A stretch of DNA of 64,000 nucleotides from Gammaproteobacteria bacterium (GCA_026196575.1 JAPHSX010000030.1:1-64000); one strand, 5' to 3'. Positions 1 to 8,875 are shown, counted from the first letter of the stretch. Translations and numbers: made by a program. The notes: generated from the letters alone by a model not told the origin.

Positions 1-304
1 GAACAGCTCACTCAAGGAGCGCACCTTCAGCTACGACCTCAATTTTGAGACGCCGCTCGATGAGTATAAATACGAACTGTCACGCAATGACGACTATCTG
101 CGCCTGATCCCGATCGCCCTGACGCAAAAAGAGCCCTCGGCGGGGCTGCGCAGCCTGCTGGATCGTTTCGTGGAAAAGTCCAAAATCCTGCGTCACGACG
201 CAGAGGCCCGCTTCGAGGAGAAGCAGTTCGAACAGGCAGTCACGGCGATGCAGCAGTCGACCAATGAGCTGGTCAACGGCCTGAAGATTATTGGCGTGCG
301 CTAA
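1..304 (+). CDS. Helical-repeat protein, C-terminal part only (paralogue of the next gene)
   Basis: Open from base 2 to a TAA at 302-304; the start lies outside the window, so the ORF track omits it. About 100 residues are visible. They align closely with the C-terminus of the following gene: both have an LNFET segment, then a DEYKYELSRND/EEYHYELDRND segment, then a helix ending in QSTNELVNGLK/QSTRNLIHAMR. The pair is therefore a tandem duplication. Function is unknown. The charged heptad-like helices look like an alpha-helical repeat domain, and the neighbour's signal peptide suggests export. It lies upstream of an exported multiheme cytochrome cluster. Confidence 0.75.
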   Translation, partial: NSSLKERTFSYDLNFETPLDEYKYELSRNDDYLRLIPIALTQKEPSAGLRSLLDRFVEKSKILRHDAEARFEEKQFEQAVTAMQQSTNELVNGLKIIGVR

Positions 305-339
305 TCCGCTGCCAATCCCGGCAGGCGGGGGTGTTTACC

Positions 340-380
340 CCCTCTCCCCCTGAGGGGAGAGGGTTGGGGTGAGGGGGGAG
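340..380. repeat. GC-rich palindromic intergenic repeat, copy 1
   Basis: CCCTCTCCCC-CTGA-GGGGAGAGGG gives perfect 10-bp arms (340-363), followed by a G-rich TTGGGGTGAGGGGGG tail. A copy with the same arms in the opposite order and a similar tail lies at 17158-17212. It has the character of a REP-like intergenic repeat. It could also weakly terminate transcription between the two paralogous genes, although it has no T-run. Confidence 0.7.
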
Positions 381-440
381 AGGCCATTTATGGCCGATAC
401 TCCACTATCTATCGGATAAATTAGGTTTGAGAATCAGGCT

Positions 441-1625
441 ATGACGGAGAATATGATGAACAATCTGCACAAGGCTCTACTGCCCCTCGTTATCGTTGCT
501 GCCCTTGGCGTGACGACCGCTGCCCATGCCAAGGCCGAGCCACTGTCACGGCCGCAGAGCGAGGAACAGGTCAGCCTGGCGTTGGGGTTTGTCGACAAAC
601 TGCTCACCTCCTCCAGCCTCGCCAAACATATCGAGCAGAGTCACTTCGCCCCGGCCCTCGCCTATCTGGAGGAGGCGCGCCGCCTCAACGTCCTGGCATG
701 GCAAAGTCTGCAGGAGAATAACCTGGTGGGGGCCATCGCCAAGCGCGACGAGGCGATTCGTCTCGCCCTTGAGGCGGGCCACCTTTCGCAGATGGCAACG
801 GATAAGATGAACAAGCCACGAAATGATTTCGAAAGTCGGTTGCGCAGCATTGAGGCCCTGAGCAAGGCCCACGCCTCGATCGCGACAAAGAGTGGCAAGA
901 GTGAGTTGGTGGAGCAGCTTGACCACCGGATACGGGAGGATATGGCGGAGGCCTACAAGCTGCGTGCATCCGGCGATTATGTGAGCGGCCGGGCGGCGCT
1001 CGACAAGGCCTACCAGCATGTGCGCGCCGCGGTGGAGAAGATCCGCGGCGGCCAGACGCTGGGTGAGTTGAGCAGCAATGGTGTCAGCGCCTCGCCCCTG
1101 CAGCGCGACTACGAGACCAAATTGCGCAGCATCCACGCCCTGCTGGAGGCGCAGCAACGCATCGCCGATGAGAAGGCGACGGTGGAGCAGAAGGAGCAGC
1201 TCAAGCGTACCGTGAGTGCGTTGCTTAATTCGGGCGAGGATTATGCCGCCAGTGGCGACTATCAGCAGGCCACCAAGACCATCAACCAGGCGTATCAGAT
1301 CATCACCGCCTCCATTGAACAGCTGCGTGGCGGTGAGACGTTGGTGCGCTCCCTTAACTTCGAGACCTCGGAGGAGGAGTATCACTACGAGCTGGATCGC
1401 AACGACACCTATCATATGCTGATCCATATGCTGGTGGAGGACAAGAAGGGCATGGTGATCACCGAGCGCATTCAGCAGTTCATCGATCAGTCTACCGCCC
1501 TGCGTAGCCTTGCCGAGCGTCAGGCGCGGGACGGTGCCTTTGATGAGGCGATAAAGTCGCTGGAACAGTCGACCCGCAATCTCATCCACGCGATGCGCAA
1601 TGCCGGCTTTTTTATACCGGGGTAA
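441..1625 (+). CDS. Exported helical-repeat protein of unknown function
   Basis: 394 residues. The N-terminus has a Sec signal peptide (hydrophobic LLPLVIVAALGV, then a likely AHA cleavage site near residue 30). ATGs at residues 1, 5 and 6 are all possible starts. The mature protein is nearly all charged amphipathic helix and contains an internal duplication of about 100 residues: each copy has a Y/FE-x-KLRSI or SRLRSI segment, a helical pair resembling a TPR (SGDYVSGRAALDKAY, SGDYQQATKTINQAY), and an end like IRGGQTL/LRGGETL. Its C-terminus matches the preceding partial gene. No catalytic motif or heme site is visible. Being first in the run of exported cytochromes and propellers, it may be a periplasmic scaffold or assembly protein, but that is inference. 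Confidence 0.85.
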   Translation: MTENMMNNLHKALLPLVIVAALGVTTAAHAKAEPLSRPQSEEQVSLALGFVDKLLTSSSLAKHIEQSHFAPALAYLEEARRLNVLAWQSLQENNLVGAIAKRDEAIRLALEAGHLSQMATDKMNKPRNDFESRLRSIEALSKAHASIATKSGKSELVEQLDHRIREDMAEAYKLRASGDYVSGRAALDKAYQHVRAAVEKIRGGQTLGELSSNGVSASPLQRDYETKLRSIHALLEAQQRIADEKATVEQKEQLKRTVSALLNSGEDYAASGDYQQATKTINQAYQIITASIEQLRGGETLVRSLNFETSEEEYHYELDRNDTYHMLIHMLVEDKKGMVITERIQQFIDQSTALRSLAERQARDGAFDEAIKSLEQSTRNLIHAMRNAGFFIPG

Positions 1626-1637
1626 CAGGGCCACACG

Positions 1638-2150
1638 ATGATGCAAAAGATACTGATGTCACTCTGCCTGGTGATCGCCGGTGCCGCCCTGGCTGCGCCG
1701 CCGTTGCTGCCACTGGCCAAGGATGGCATTCACGACACGCAGGGTCCGGCCTTTACCCTGCTGCAGGAGCCGGCCGAGGCGCTGGGCAATCTGCCCGTGG
1801 ATCGTTACGGCTTTACCGACTGGGTGAAGACCCTGCAGGATGGCCATATCACACCGCGCACCGGCATTAGCGGTAGCGAGAAGATGAAGGCGGTGGATCT
1901 CGACATTACGATGAAGAACACCGCCTCCATGCCACATGTGCTCTTTAGCCACCAGGTGCATACCCAGTGGCTCACCTGCAGCAACTGTCACTCGCGCATC
2001 TTCCTGCCGCAGATCGGCGGCAACTTCGTCACCATGGCGAAGATCGTGGGGGGGGAGTATTGCGGCGTCTGTCATGGCAAGGTCGCCTTCTCCGCGCTGA
2101 ACTGCGAGCGTTGCCACACCGTACCGACCGCCAAGACGGGGCTGAGATAG
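1638..2150 (+). CDS. c7-type triheme cytochrome c
   Basis: 170 residues with a signal peptide (MMQKILMSLCLVIAGAALA) ending before APPLL. Three CXXCH heme-binding motifs are present: CSNCH, CGVCH and CERCH. Other histidines (VLFSHQVHTQW) are suitable distal ligands. The spacing and the 'FSHxxHxxWxxCxxCHxxIF' context resemble the c7-type triheme domain often found beside larger multiheme cytochromes in extracellular electron-transfer loci. It should lie in the periplasm and shuttle electrons. The gene begins 12 bases after its neighbour, and its stop overlaps the next start by one base (TAGTG), so it sits inside an operon. Family assignment is from motif layout. Confidence 0.92.
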   Translation: MMQKILMSLCLVIAGAALAAPPLLPLAKDGIHDTQGPAFTLLQEPAEALGNLPVDRYGFTDWVKTLQDGHITPRTGISGSEKMKAVDLDITMKNTASMPHVLFSHQVHTQWLTCSNCHSRIFLPQIGGNFVTMAKIVGGEYCGVCHGKVAFSALNCERCHTVPTAKTGLR

Positions 2151-3124
2151 TGCGAATCATTGCGGCATCGATGCTACTGCTGTTCCACTCGGCACTGTTC
2201 GCGCAGGGGCTCGACTTTGTCAAACGGCTCTCCTCCATCGAACGCGCCCCGCTCACCAGTGATGCGCTGGGGCGCATGTTCGGTACCCCTGCCTTTGCGC
2301 ACCTGCAACGCCCGGTGGCGGTGGGGGCCTACGGCGGCACCGTCTATCTGTTTGATGCCGGCACCGGCATCTTCTATCGCTACGACCGCCACCAGGAGAC
2401 ACTACGGGAGCTGCCGAAGATCAGCGGCGCGCTGAAGGGGGTGCCCAGCAGCATCACCGTAACCCCCGACTACTCCTTCTATGTTGCCGATCCCGCCGGG
2501 CGTCAGGTGATCCACGGCTCGCTCGACGGGCAGGTGTTGCGCCTGCTCAGTGACGACACCAATCTCGCCAACCCCGTCGCCGCCGTGTTTGACGAGTTTG
2601 GCCGCCAGCTGCTGGTGGCCGACAGCCTGTTCGACCATATCGTCAGCTTCAACCACGAGGGGTGGCCGCTCTTTGCCTTTGGTGAGCGCGGCATGGGGCC
2701 TGAGCAGTCGCAGGTGGTCACCGATATGGCCGCCGGGCCGCAGGGCCTCTATCTGCTGGATCGCAACCCGCAGGTGAAGGTCTACACCCCGCAGGGGAAG
2801 TTCCTCTTTGGCTTCCCGCGCCATGAGGTCGCCAGCCCCACCGCCATCGCCGTTGACCTGCACGATCGCGTCTATGTGGCCGACGGCTTTGATGACACCA
2901 TCAAGGTCTATCTGCAGGGCGAGTATGTGGGCGAGTTTGGCGGCACCGGTACCTCCCCCGGACGCTTCCGCTTTATCACCGATCTCCATATCGACCAGCA
3001 CTTTCTCTATGTGGCCGACAGCATGAACGCCCGGGTGCAGGTCTTTGTGATAGAGCGGCTCCACGCCAAACAAACCCCGCCAGAGGAGAGGCCGCTGCCG
3101 CAGAGGGAGGGCACGACACCGTGA
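2150..3124 (+). CDS. NHL-repeat beta-propeller protein, exported
   Basis: The ORF track opens at 1967 inside the cytochrome gene. I place the start at GTG 2150, overlapping the preceding TAG, because this gives a clean signal peptide (MRIIAASMLLLFHSALFAQG); ATG 2171 is the alternative. About 324 residues. Propeller blades recur with the NHL signature, for example VYVADGFDDTIKVY and LYVADSMNARVQVF, each followed by G-x-F-G turns. NHL propellers usually act as protein-binding or structural modules, and no enzyme motif is seen. The stop overlaps the next start by 4 bases (GTGA). Its position between the triheme and the 11-heme cytochrome suggests a partner or scaffold role. Confidence 0.88.
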   Translation: MRIIAASMLLLFHSALFAQGLDFVKRLSSIERAPLTSDALGRMFGTPAFAHLQRPVAVGAYGGTVYLFDAGTGIFYRYDRHQETLRELPKISGALKGVPSSITVTPDYSFYVADPAGRQVIHGSLDGQVLRLLSDDTNLANPVAAVFDEFGRQLLVADSLFDHIVSFNHEGWPLFAFGERGMGPEQSQVVTDMAAGPQGLYLLDRNPQVKVYTPQGKFLFGFPRHEVASPTAIAVDLHDRVYVADGFDDTIKVYLQGEYVGEFGGTGTSPGRFRFITDLHIDQHFLYVADSMNARVQVFVIERLHAKQTPPEERPLPQREGTTP

Positions 3125-4170
3125 CCGCGCGCCTGGCTCTCCTCACCGTCGCCCTGTTGCTTGGCGCCTGCGCCACCACCCCGGAGCAGCGCCCGCCGAT
3201 GCGCTTTTTCAACGCGCAGCAGATCGTCACCTGGCCGTCGCTGCCGGAGCTGCCGCGCTTTGCCTATGTGGGCGAGCTCATCGGCGAGGTCAATTTTCTG
3301 CCGGATAAGCACAAAGAGGAGCGCAGCTGGCTGGCGATCATCACCGGCCTCTTCTCCGCCAAGGTACAGCGCGAGGAGCTACAGCGTCCGCAGGGGGGGG
3401 TGGTCGATGGGCAGGGGCGCATCTGCGTCACCGACGTGGGGCGCAACGCGGTGATGGTCTTCGACCCGGTCAACAAGCAGTTCAACGTCTGGCAGTGGGC
3501 CGGTGAGAATCAACGCTTTCTCGCCCCCATCGGCATCGCCGCCGGTGCCGACGATTCACTGCTCATCGCCGATGCCGAGCTGAAGGTGGTGGTGCGCCTC
3601 TCGCACGATGGCAAGCCGCTCGGCCAGTTCGGTCACGGCCTGTTCCAGCGACCCACCGGCCTCGCCCGTGACGCCGCGCGCGGCCGCATCTATGTGGCCG
3701 ACACCCACGGTCACAATATCAAGGTCTTCAGCGATGAGGGCGAGCTGCTCGACACCCTCGGCCAGCGTGGCGAAAAGGTGGGCGAGTTCAACTTTCCCAC
3801 TCACCTCGCCTTCGCCAATGACCGCCTCTACGTTACCGACAGCCGCAACTCGCGCATCCAGGTGCTCGACGCCGAGGGGGTGACACAGTCGAGCTTTGGC
3901 GAGCGCGGCCTCTTTGTCGGCAACCTGCCCCACCCCAAGGGGGTGAGCAGCGACAGCGACGGCAATATCTACGTGGTCGAGTCCTATTACGACCACCTGT
4001 TGATATACAATGCCCAGGGGGAGCTGCTGCTCCCCATCGGCGGCACCGGCCAGGGGATCGGCCAGTTCTATCTGCCCGCCGGGGTGTGGCTCGACAACGA
4101 CAACCGCATCTACGTTGCCGACATGTTCAACGGCCGTGTGGTGGTGATGCAGTATCTGGGGGGAGAGTAA
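3121..4170 (+). CDS. NHL-repeat lipoprotein
   Basis: 349 residues from a GTG that overlaps the upstream stop by 4 bases. The N-terminus MTARLALLTVALLLGAC is a lipoprotein signal with lipobox LLGAC, so the mature protein is lipid-anchored at about residue 17. The rest is an NHL-type propeller with clear blades, such as IYVADTHGHNIKVF, LYVTDSRNSRIQVL and IYVADMFNGRVVVM. It is a paralogue in fold, but not close in sequence, of the preceding gene. The anchor places it at a membrane, possibly the outer one, where it could dock the 11-heme cytochrome encoded three bases downstream. Function is inferred from context only. Confidence 0.9.
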   Translation: MTARLALLTVALLLGACATTPEQRPPMRFFNAQQIVTWPSLPELPRFAYVGELIGEVNFLPDKHKEERSWLAIITGLFSAKVQREELQRPQGGVVDGQGRICVTDVGRNAVMVFDPVNKQFNVWQWAGENQRFLAPIGIAAGADDSLLIADAELKVVVRLSHDGKPLGQFGHGLFQRPTGLARDAARGRIYVADTHGHNIKVFSDEGELLDTLGQRGEKVGEFNFPTHLAFANDRLYVTDSRNSRIQVLDAEGVTQSSFGERGLFVGNLPHPKGVSSDSDGNIYVVESYYDHLLIYNAQGELLLPIGGTGQGIGQFYLPAGVWLDNDNRIYVADMFNGRVVVMQYLGGE

Positions 4171-4173
4171 ACC

Positions 4174-6564
4174 ATGGTCATTCATTCACGCCGCGCCGTC
4201 GCCGCCGTGGCCCTGCTGGCGACCCTTGGCGCCCCCGCCTTTGCCGCCAAGATTGCCGATGTCGCCAACACCAAGCACAACCTCTCGGCCAGCGGCCCCG
4301 GCACGGTGAAGGCGACCACCGAGTCGCAGATCTGCGTCTTCTGCCATACCCCGCACAAGGCCAATGCCGCCGCTATGGTGCCGTTGTGGAACCGTGCGCT
4401 TTCAACGAGCGACGGCACATATACCCTCTACACCTCCGACTCAATACAGGCCACCCTGGCGCAACCCGACGGCAGCTCCAAGCTCTGCCTCTCCTGCCAC
4501 GACGGCACCATGGCGCTCGGCAGCGTCGGCGTACTCAACGGGCTGGAGAACCAGACCATCGCCCTCAGCGGCACCGATGCGGTTACTCCCGGTACCATGC
4601 CTGACGGCGCGGGGGCCGCTACCGGATTTACCCGTGACCTTGGCACCACCCTGACCAACGACCACCCCATCTCCTTCACCTTCAACTCGGCCCTTGCCGG
4701 CGCCGACGGTGAGCTGGTTGACCCCGGTATCGCGCCGGGAAATACCTACATCATGAACCGCACCCCCGGCGCGACGCGCCCCCATGTGCCGTTGGAGAAC
4801 GACAAGTTACAGTGTGTAGCCTGCCACGACCCGCACATTCGTGACGACACGGGCGCCAACGCCAAGTTCCTGCGCCTCAACCGCTTCCAGGAGGTCGCGG
4901 CGACCGGGGCCGCCTTCGATGCGACCAACGACCAGGTCTGCCTCGGCTGCCATGACAAGGCGGGGTGGGAGGGGTCGGCCCACGCCAACTCCTCCGTCGC
5001 GGACGAAACCTACGCCGCCGCCGCTGCCACCCAGCGCGACTTCACCGCCGCCCTGCCGGTATGGAAGGCGGGTTGCCTCAACTGCCACGACACCCACACC
5101 GTGCAGGGGGCGCGCCGCCTGCTGCGCGAGGGAACCGATGGCCCCACGGTTGCCGATCCGATCACCGGTGTACTGGTCAAGAACGGCGGCAACCCGGCGC
5201 TGGAGGAGACCTGTTACCAGTGCCACGACGACGGCACCGGCGCGGTACTGAACAGCTACGCCACCGTGCCCAACATCAAGACCGATTTCACCACTGTCGG
5301 CAACAAACGCATGCCGATCACCAGTGCCGACCAGCCCGCGGGCAGCGAGGTCCACGCCATCACCGACAAGGACTTCAGCGAAACGACCACGCTGCTGGGC
5401 ACGACGGCGAGCAACCGCCATGTGGAGTGTACCGACTGCCACAACCCGCACCGCGTGATCAAGAACCGCCTGTTCAACGCCAACCCGACTACGGCCGATG
5501 CGGCGGGTACCCACACCCACGACTACGGCCACACCAATATCGCCTCCGGCGTGCTGGCGGGCACCACTGGCGTCGAGCCGGTCTATGGCGCCACCACCTG
5601 GGGCTCGCTCCCCACCAGCTACGATCTGAAGCAGGGCAGCGCGGCGATCGGTGCGGACACGGCCGCCAGCAACCTCTGGCTGACCCGTGAATACCAGCTT
5701 TGTCTCAAGTGCCACTCCGACAACGCCTGGACGACCGAGCCCGCCCTGGGCAGCTTTACCGGCGGCACCCCCCTCAACACCAACGGCCTGACCAACTACA
5801 CCAACCAGGCGATGGAGTTTCAGGCCCCGCTGGCCGACAAGGGTGAGCCCGGTGGCAACCACCGCTCCTGGCACCCGGTCATCGACAATACCGGCCGTAC
5901 CGCGGCAGTGCGCGCCAACATGAACCCCAATACCTTCCTTGCCCCCTGGAACGATGCCACCGGCACCAATGTCGGCAACCAGACCATGTACTGCTCCGAC
6001 TGCCACGGCTCCAATGTCACCTCGCTCACTGATGTCATTCCCGACGGCGGCGAGAATGGCAACCCCTGGGGACCGCACGGCTCCAGCAACAACTTCATCC
6101 TCAAGGGCACCTGGGATCAGGAGACCGGCGCCACCAGCTCCGGCCTCTGCTTCAAGTGCCACGATTGGAACCAGTATGCCAACCAGAACAACGGGGCCCC
6201 GTTGCAGAGTGGCTTCCGCCAGCCGACGGCGACCGCGCAATGCGCCGTCAATTTCGATACCGTCAACATGCACATTGGCCACGCCGCGCGGATTGGCGCC
6301 CCCCTCGAATGCACCTGGTGTCATGTGGCGGTGCCCCACGGCTGGAAGAACAAGCAGCTGCTGATCGATACCTTCACTGATGCAAATCCGGCGAATTGCG
6401 CTGCCGGAACCGTACCTTGTACTGATCCGCCCTATATACTTGAAGGCTATCTTGGGGGCAGTGGCGCTGCAGTCATCTGGCAGCCCAGCGGCAACTGGAC
6501 CTCCGGCGATTGCGGCGGCCGCAACTGGATGAACAATGTTGCCGGTTGCGCCAACCCGTTATGA
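4174..6564 (+). CDS. 11-heme c-type cytochrome, exported
   Basis: 796 residues, ATG after a GGGGAGAG ribosome-binding site, with signal peptide (VAAVALLATLGAPAFA). I count eleven CXXCH motifs in order: CVFCH, CLSCH, CVACH, CLGCH, CLNCH, CYQCH, CTDCH, CLKCH, CSDCH, CFKCH, CTWCH. Several are followed by 'HD' or 'HNPH' as in doubled-CXXCH families. Heme density is low (about one per 70 residues), with long Thr/Gly/Asn-rich linkers resembling large extracellular or surface cytochromes. The probable role is electron transfer across or beyond the envelope. The C-terminal tail has three cysteines outside CXXCH motifs (NCAAGTVPC, and one in GDCGG), possibly disulfides. The stop overlaps the following resB-like gene. 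Confidence 0.93.
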   Translation: MVIHSRRAVAAVALLATLGAPAFAAKIADVANTKHNLSASGPGTVKATTESQICVFCHTPHKANAAAMVPLWNRALSTSDGTYTLYTSDSIQATLAQPDGSSKLCLSCHDGTMALGSVGVLNGLENQTIALSGTDAVTPGTMPDGAGAATGFTRDLGTTLTNDHPISFTFNSALAGADGELVDPGIAPGNTYIMNRTPGATRPHVPLENDKLQCVACHDPHIRDDTGANAKFLRLNRFQEVAATGAAFDATNDQVCLGCHDKAGWEGSAHANSSVADETYAAAAATQRDFTAALPVWKAGCLNCHDTHTVQGARRLLREGTDGPTVADPITGVLVKNGGNPALEETCYQCHDDGTGAVLNSYATVPNIKTDFTTVGNKRMPITSADQPAGSEVHAITDKDFSETTTLLGTTASNRHVECTDCHNPHRVIKNRLFNANPTTADAAGTHTHDYGHTNIASGVLAGTTGVEPVYGATTWGSLPTSYDLKQGSAAIGADTAASNLWLTREYQLCLKCHSDNAWTTEPALGSFTGGTPLNTNGLTNYTNQAMEFQAPLADKGEPGGNHRSWHPVIDNTGRTAAVRANMNPNTFLAPWNDATGTNVGNQTMYCSDCHGSNVTSLTDVIPDGGENGNPWGPHGSSNNFILKGTWDQETGATSSGLCFKCHDWNQYANQNNGAPLQSGFRQPTATAQCAVNFDTVNMHIGHAARIGAPLECTWCHVAVPHGWKNKQLLIDTFTDANPANCAAGTVPCTDPPYILEGYLGGSGAAVIWQPSGNWTSGDCGGRNWMNNVAGCANPL

Positions 6565-7628
6565 TGCCGCCCGCCACCTCATTCCAGCCACGCACTGGCA
6601 CCCCCGGAGAGGGGGGACTCAGCGCACGGGGAACAGTGCCGGGCCGCTGGTTGCAGCGGCTGGCCTCACTGAAGCTGACCCTTGTCCTGTTCGGGCTGTT
6701 GCTGCTTTGCGTCGGGCTGTATTACGCCAGCGCCCCACGCTACCCCTGGCTGATCAGCCTGCCGCTGCTGCTGTTCAGCGCCAACCTGTTCGCCGCCATA
6801 GCCACCCACCCCACCTTTCGCCGCCAGCTGCCGCTGCTCACCTTTCATCTGGCACTGCTGGCCCTGATCACCCTGCTCGCCGCCAGCCGGTTGAGCTATC
6901 TCGACGGTGAGCTGGAGATCGCCGCCGGCGAACGGTTCAGCGGCCAACTCACCGCCCATGAGGCCGGCCCGCTGCATCGCTGGGGACTCGACCAGACCGC
7001 CTTCCGGCTGGACGATTTTTCCATCGAATACCAGCCGGGCCCGAACCGCGACGCCACCCGCAGCACAGTGACCTGGCGCGATGCCGGCGGCGAACTCCGC
7101 CAGGGCGTGGTAGGCGACCACCGTCCGCTGGTACTGAATGGTTACCGCTTCTACACCACCCACAACAAGGGCTTCGCACCGGCCTTTGTCTGGCAGCCGG
7201 ACGACGGTCGCCCATCGCAGCGAGGCCTGATCCACCTGCCGGCCTATCCAATCCACGAACACCGCCAGGCACAGGAATGGACCGTCCCCGCCACCGACCT
7301 CACGCTCTGGACCCAGCTCCAGTTCGATGAGGTGATCATTGCACCGGACCGTGCCTCCACCTTTCACGCCCCCAGGCAACACACCCTGATCGTGCGCCAC
7401 GGCGAATCCCGCCATGAGTTACAGTCCGGCGAGGGCATAGCGTTGCCCGGCGGCCGCCTGATTTACCAGGAGCTGCGCACCTGGATGGGCTTCAAGGTCA
7501 CATCGGACTGGACCTTGCCCTGGCTGTTCGCCGCCGGCGTGATCGCAATGCTCAGTCTGGGCTGGCACTACTGGCGTAAATGTGCCAGCCAACCCTGGCT
7601 GCGCGAAACGCAGGGGCAAAAGGAGTGA
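6561..7628 (+). CDS. ResB-type cytochrome c maturation protein
   Basis: The ORF track starts at 6510, but the ATG at 6561 overlaps the cytochrome stop (ATGA) and is the natural start, giving 355 residues. Four membrane segments are visible: LTLVLFGLLLLCVGLYYA, WLISLPLLLFSANLFAAI, LPLLTFHLALLALITLLAA and a C-terminal LFAAGVIAMLSLGWHYW. A large periplasmic domain lies between the third and fourth, with LDDFSIEY and NGYRFYTTHNKGF as in ResB/Ccs1. System II maturation uses ResB with CcsA/ResC to deliver and attach heme. No CcsA is in this window, so the partner must be elsewhere or this is a cluster-specific accessory. Linkage to an 11-heme cytochrome supports that role. Confidence 0.85.
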   Translation: MMPPATSFQPRTGTPGEGGLSARGTVPGRWLQRLASLKLTLVLFGLLLLCVGLYYASAPRYPWLISLPLLLFSANLFAAIATHPTFRRQLPLLTFHLALLALITLLAASRLSYLDGELEIAAGERFSGQLTAHEAGPLHRWGLDQTAFRLDDFSIEYQPGPNRDATRSTVTWRDAGGELRQGVVGDHRPLVLNGYRFYTTHNKGFAPAFVWQPDDGRPSQRGLIHLPAYPIHEHRQAQEWTVPATDLTLWTQLQFDEVIIAPDRASTFHAPRQHTLIVRHGESRHELQSGEGIALPGGRLIYQELRTWMGFKVTSDWTLPWLFAAGVIAMLSLGWHYWRKCASQPWLRETQGQKE

Positions 7629-7660
7629 GCGGCACGGGTGGGCTTCCTTCACGCGGGCGC

Positions 7661-8854
7661 ATGCGGCTGTTGCTGCTGGCCTGCCTGGTACCGGCGATGG
7701 CCTGCGCCGATGCACAACAACCCGCAGCCTGCCGGCCAGACGACACCACCTGCAGCTGGACACGGCAGCTGACCGACAACGACCTGGGGCAATCGCCGAC
7801 CCTACGGGACATGGCGGTCGACCCCGCCGGCAACCTCTATCTGGCCGGGGAGACCTATCCCGAGACAGGGTTTGGCCAATCCGCCACCCTGCTCGCCAAG
7901 TTTGACGCCGACGGCAGAAGGCTGTGGGTCCGGCGGCTGGTCGCCGATGGCGGGGGCTTCAACATGGCCTACGGTATCGATGTCGATGCGAAAGGGAACA
8001 TCTGCCTCGCCGGTATCACCGATGGGGCCTTCGGTGCCGGCAAGGCAAGACGCAGGGACGGTTTTGTCGCCCGCTATGACACCGATGGGCACCCGCTATG
8101 GGCCATAAACACCGCCTCCGCTACCGCCTTTGCGGCCGGCTTGGACGACAAGGGCAATTGCCACACCGCCGCCCTCACCGAGGTGACCAAATATGACCCC
8201 ACAGGAAAGCGGCTGTGGACCTACCGCACGCCGGTCGGTGCCATGGCCGTCGGTGGTAATGGCCGGGTTTACCTCGTCGGCCAGGCCGACAACGCCCCCG
8301 AGCCCTACCTCATGATCCTGGATGGCAACGGCAAGGCCCTGTACCAGGAAACGCTGCGACTGGGGCGGAACTTCGGCTGGAACCAGCCGGACTTTCACAA
8401 CCCGGCCCTGGCCATCGACGCCCAGGGTGCCATCTACCTGCAGGCCACCATGTCCGAGTATGGCCGGAGCGGTGCCCTGCGCGTCGAGGCCTTTCTCGCC
8501 AAACTCGATTCCACCGGCAAAATCCTGTGGGAACGGCACCACGGTTCGGCAGGACACCGCTGGGACTCGTTCTATGTCGCCGTGGATGGCCCGGGCAATG
8601 CCTACCTGGTGGGGCGCACCATGACCTTCCCAGTCGCCAGCCCGGGCGATGTCTTTGTCATCAAGTATGATACCGACGGCGAACTGCAGTGGGCACGCCA
8701 GTTCGGTACCCCGCTGTTTGACGGGGCGGCTCGCATCGCCCTCGACCGCAACGGCAATCACTACATCGGCGGGGCAACGGAGGGCGACCTGACGGGCCAG
8801 GGCGACACCGTACGCAGGATCGCCGTGCCATTCATTGCCCGCAACCGGCCCTGA
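7661..8854 (+). CDS. SBBP-type beta-propeller protein, exported
   Basis: I choose ATG 7661 because it gives a compact signal peptide (MRLLLLACLVPAMACADA). GTG 7625, overlapping the resB stop, is the alternative and adds 12 residues. About 397 residues with repeats of the SBBP type: 'D-x-x-GN-x-Y/C-LAG-x-T' followed by 'A-K/R-x-D-x-DG-x-x-LW', seen as PAGNLYLAGET, KGNICLAGITDG and GNAYLVGRTM. This is a propeller family distinct from the two NHL proteins upstream. Cysteines near the N-terminus (CRPDDTTCSW) may form a disulfide. Last gene of the locus; function unknown. Confidence 0.85.
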   Translation: MRLLLLACLVPAMACADAQQPAACRPDDTTCSWTRQLTDNDLGQSPTLRDMAVDPAGNLYLAGETYPETGFGQSATLLAKFDADGRRLWVRRLVADGGGFNMAYGIDVDAKGNICLAGITDGAFGAGKARRRDGFVARYDTDGHPLWAINTASATAFAAGLDDKGNCHTAALTEVTKYDPTGKRLWTYRTPVGAMAVGGNGRVYLVGQADNAPEPYLMILDGNGKALYQETLRLGRNFGWNQPDFHNPALAIDAQGAIYLQATMSEYGRSGALRVEAFLAKLDSTGKILWERHHGSAGHRWDSFYVAVDGPGNAYLVGRTMTFPVASPGDVFVIKYDTDGELQWARQFGTPLFDGAARIALDRNGNHYIGGATEGDLTGQGDTVRRIAVPFIARNRP

Positions 8855-8860
8855 GAGGAG

Positions 8861-8875
8861 GGGGTCAGTTCTCGC
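8861..8875. repeat. Left 15-bp inverted repeat of the RAYT element
   Basis: GGGGTCAGTTCTCGC here is the exact reverse complement of GCGAGAACTGACCCC at 9753-9767. The left copy overlaps the transposase stop codon. Together they delimit a unit of about 907 bp. Confidence 0.85.

Noticed and set aside
546-1646. 366-residue minus-strand ORF
   Set aside because: Fully antisense to the helical-repeat gene, which has a signal peptide and a paralogue; a mirror of high-GC coding bias.
4807-6339. 510-residue minus-strand ORF
   Set aside because: Antisense to the 11-heme cytochrome; Gly/Val/Ala-rich composition without motifs.
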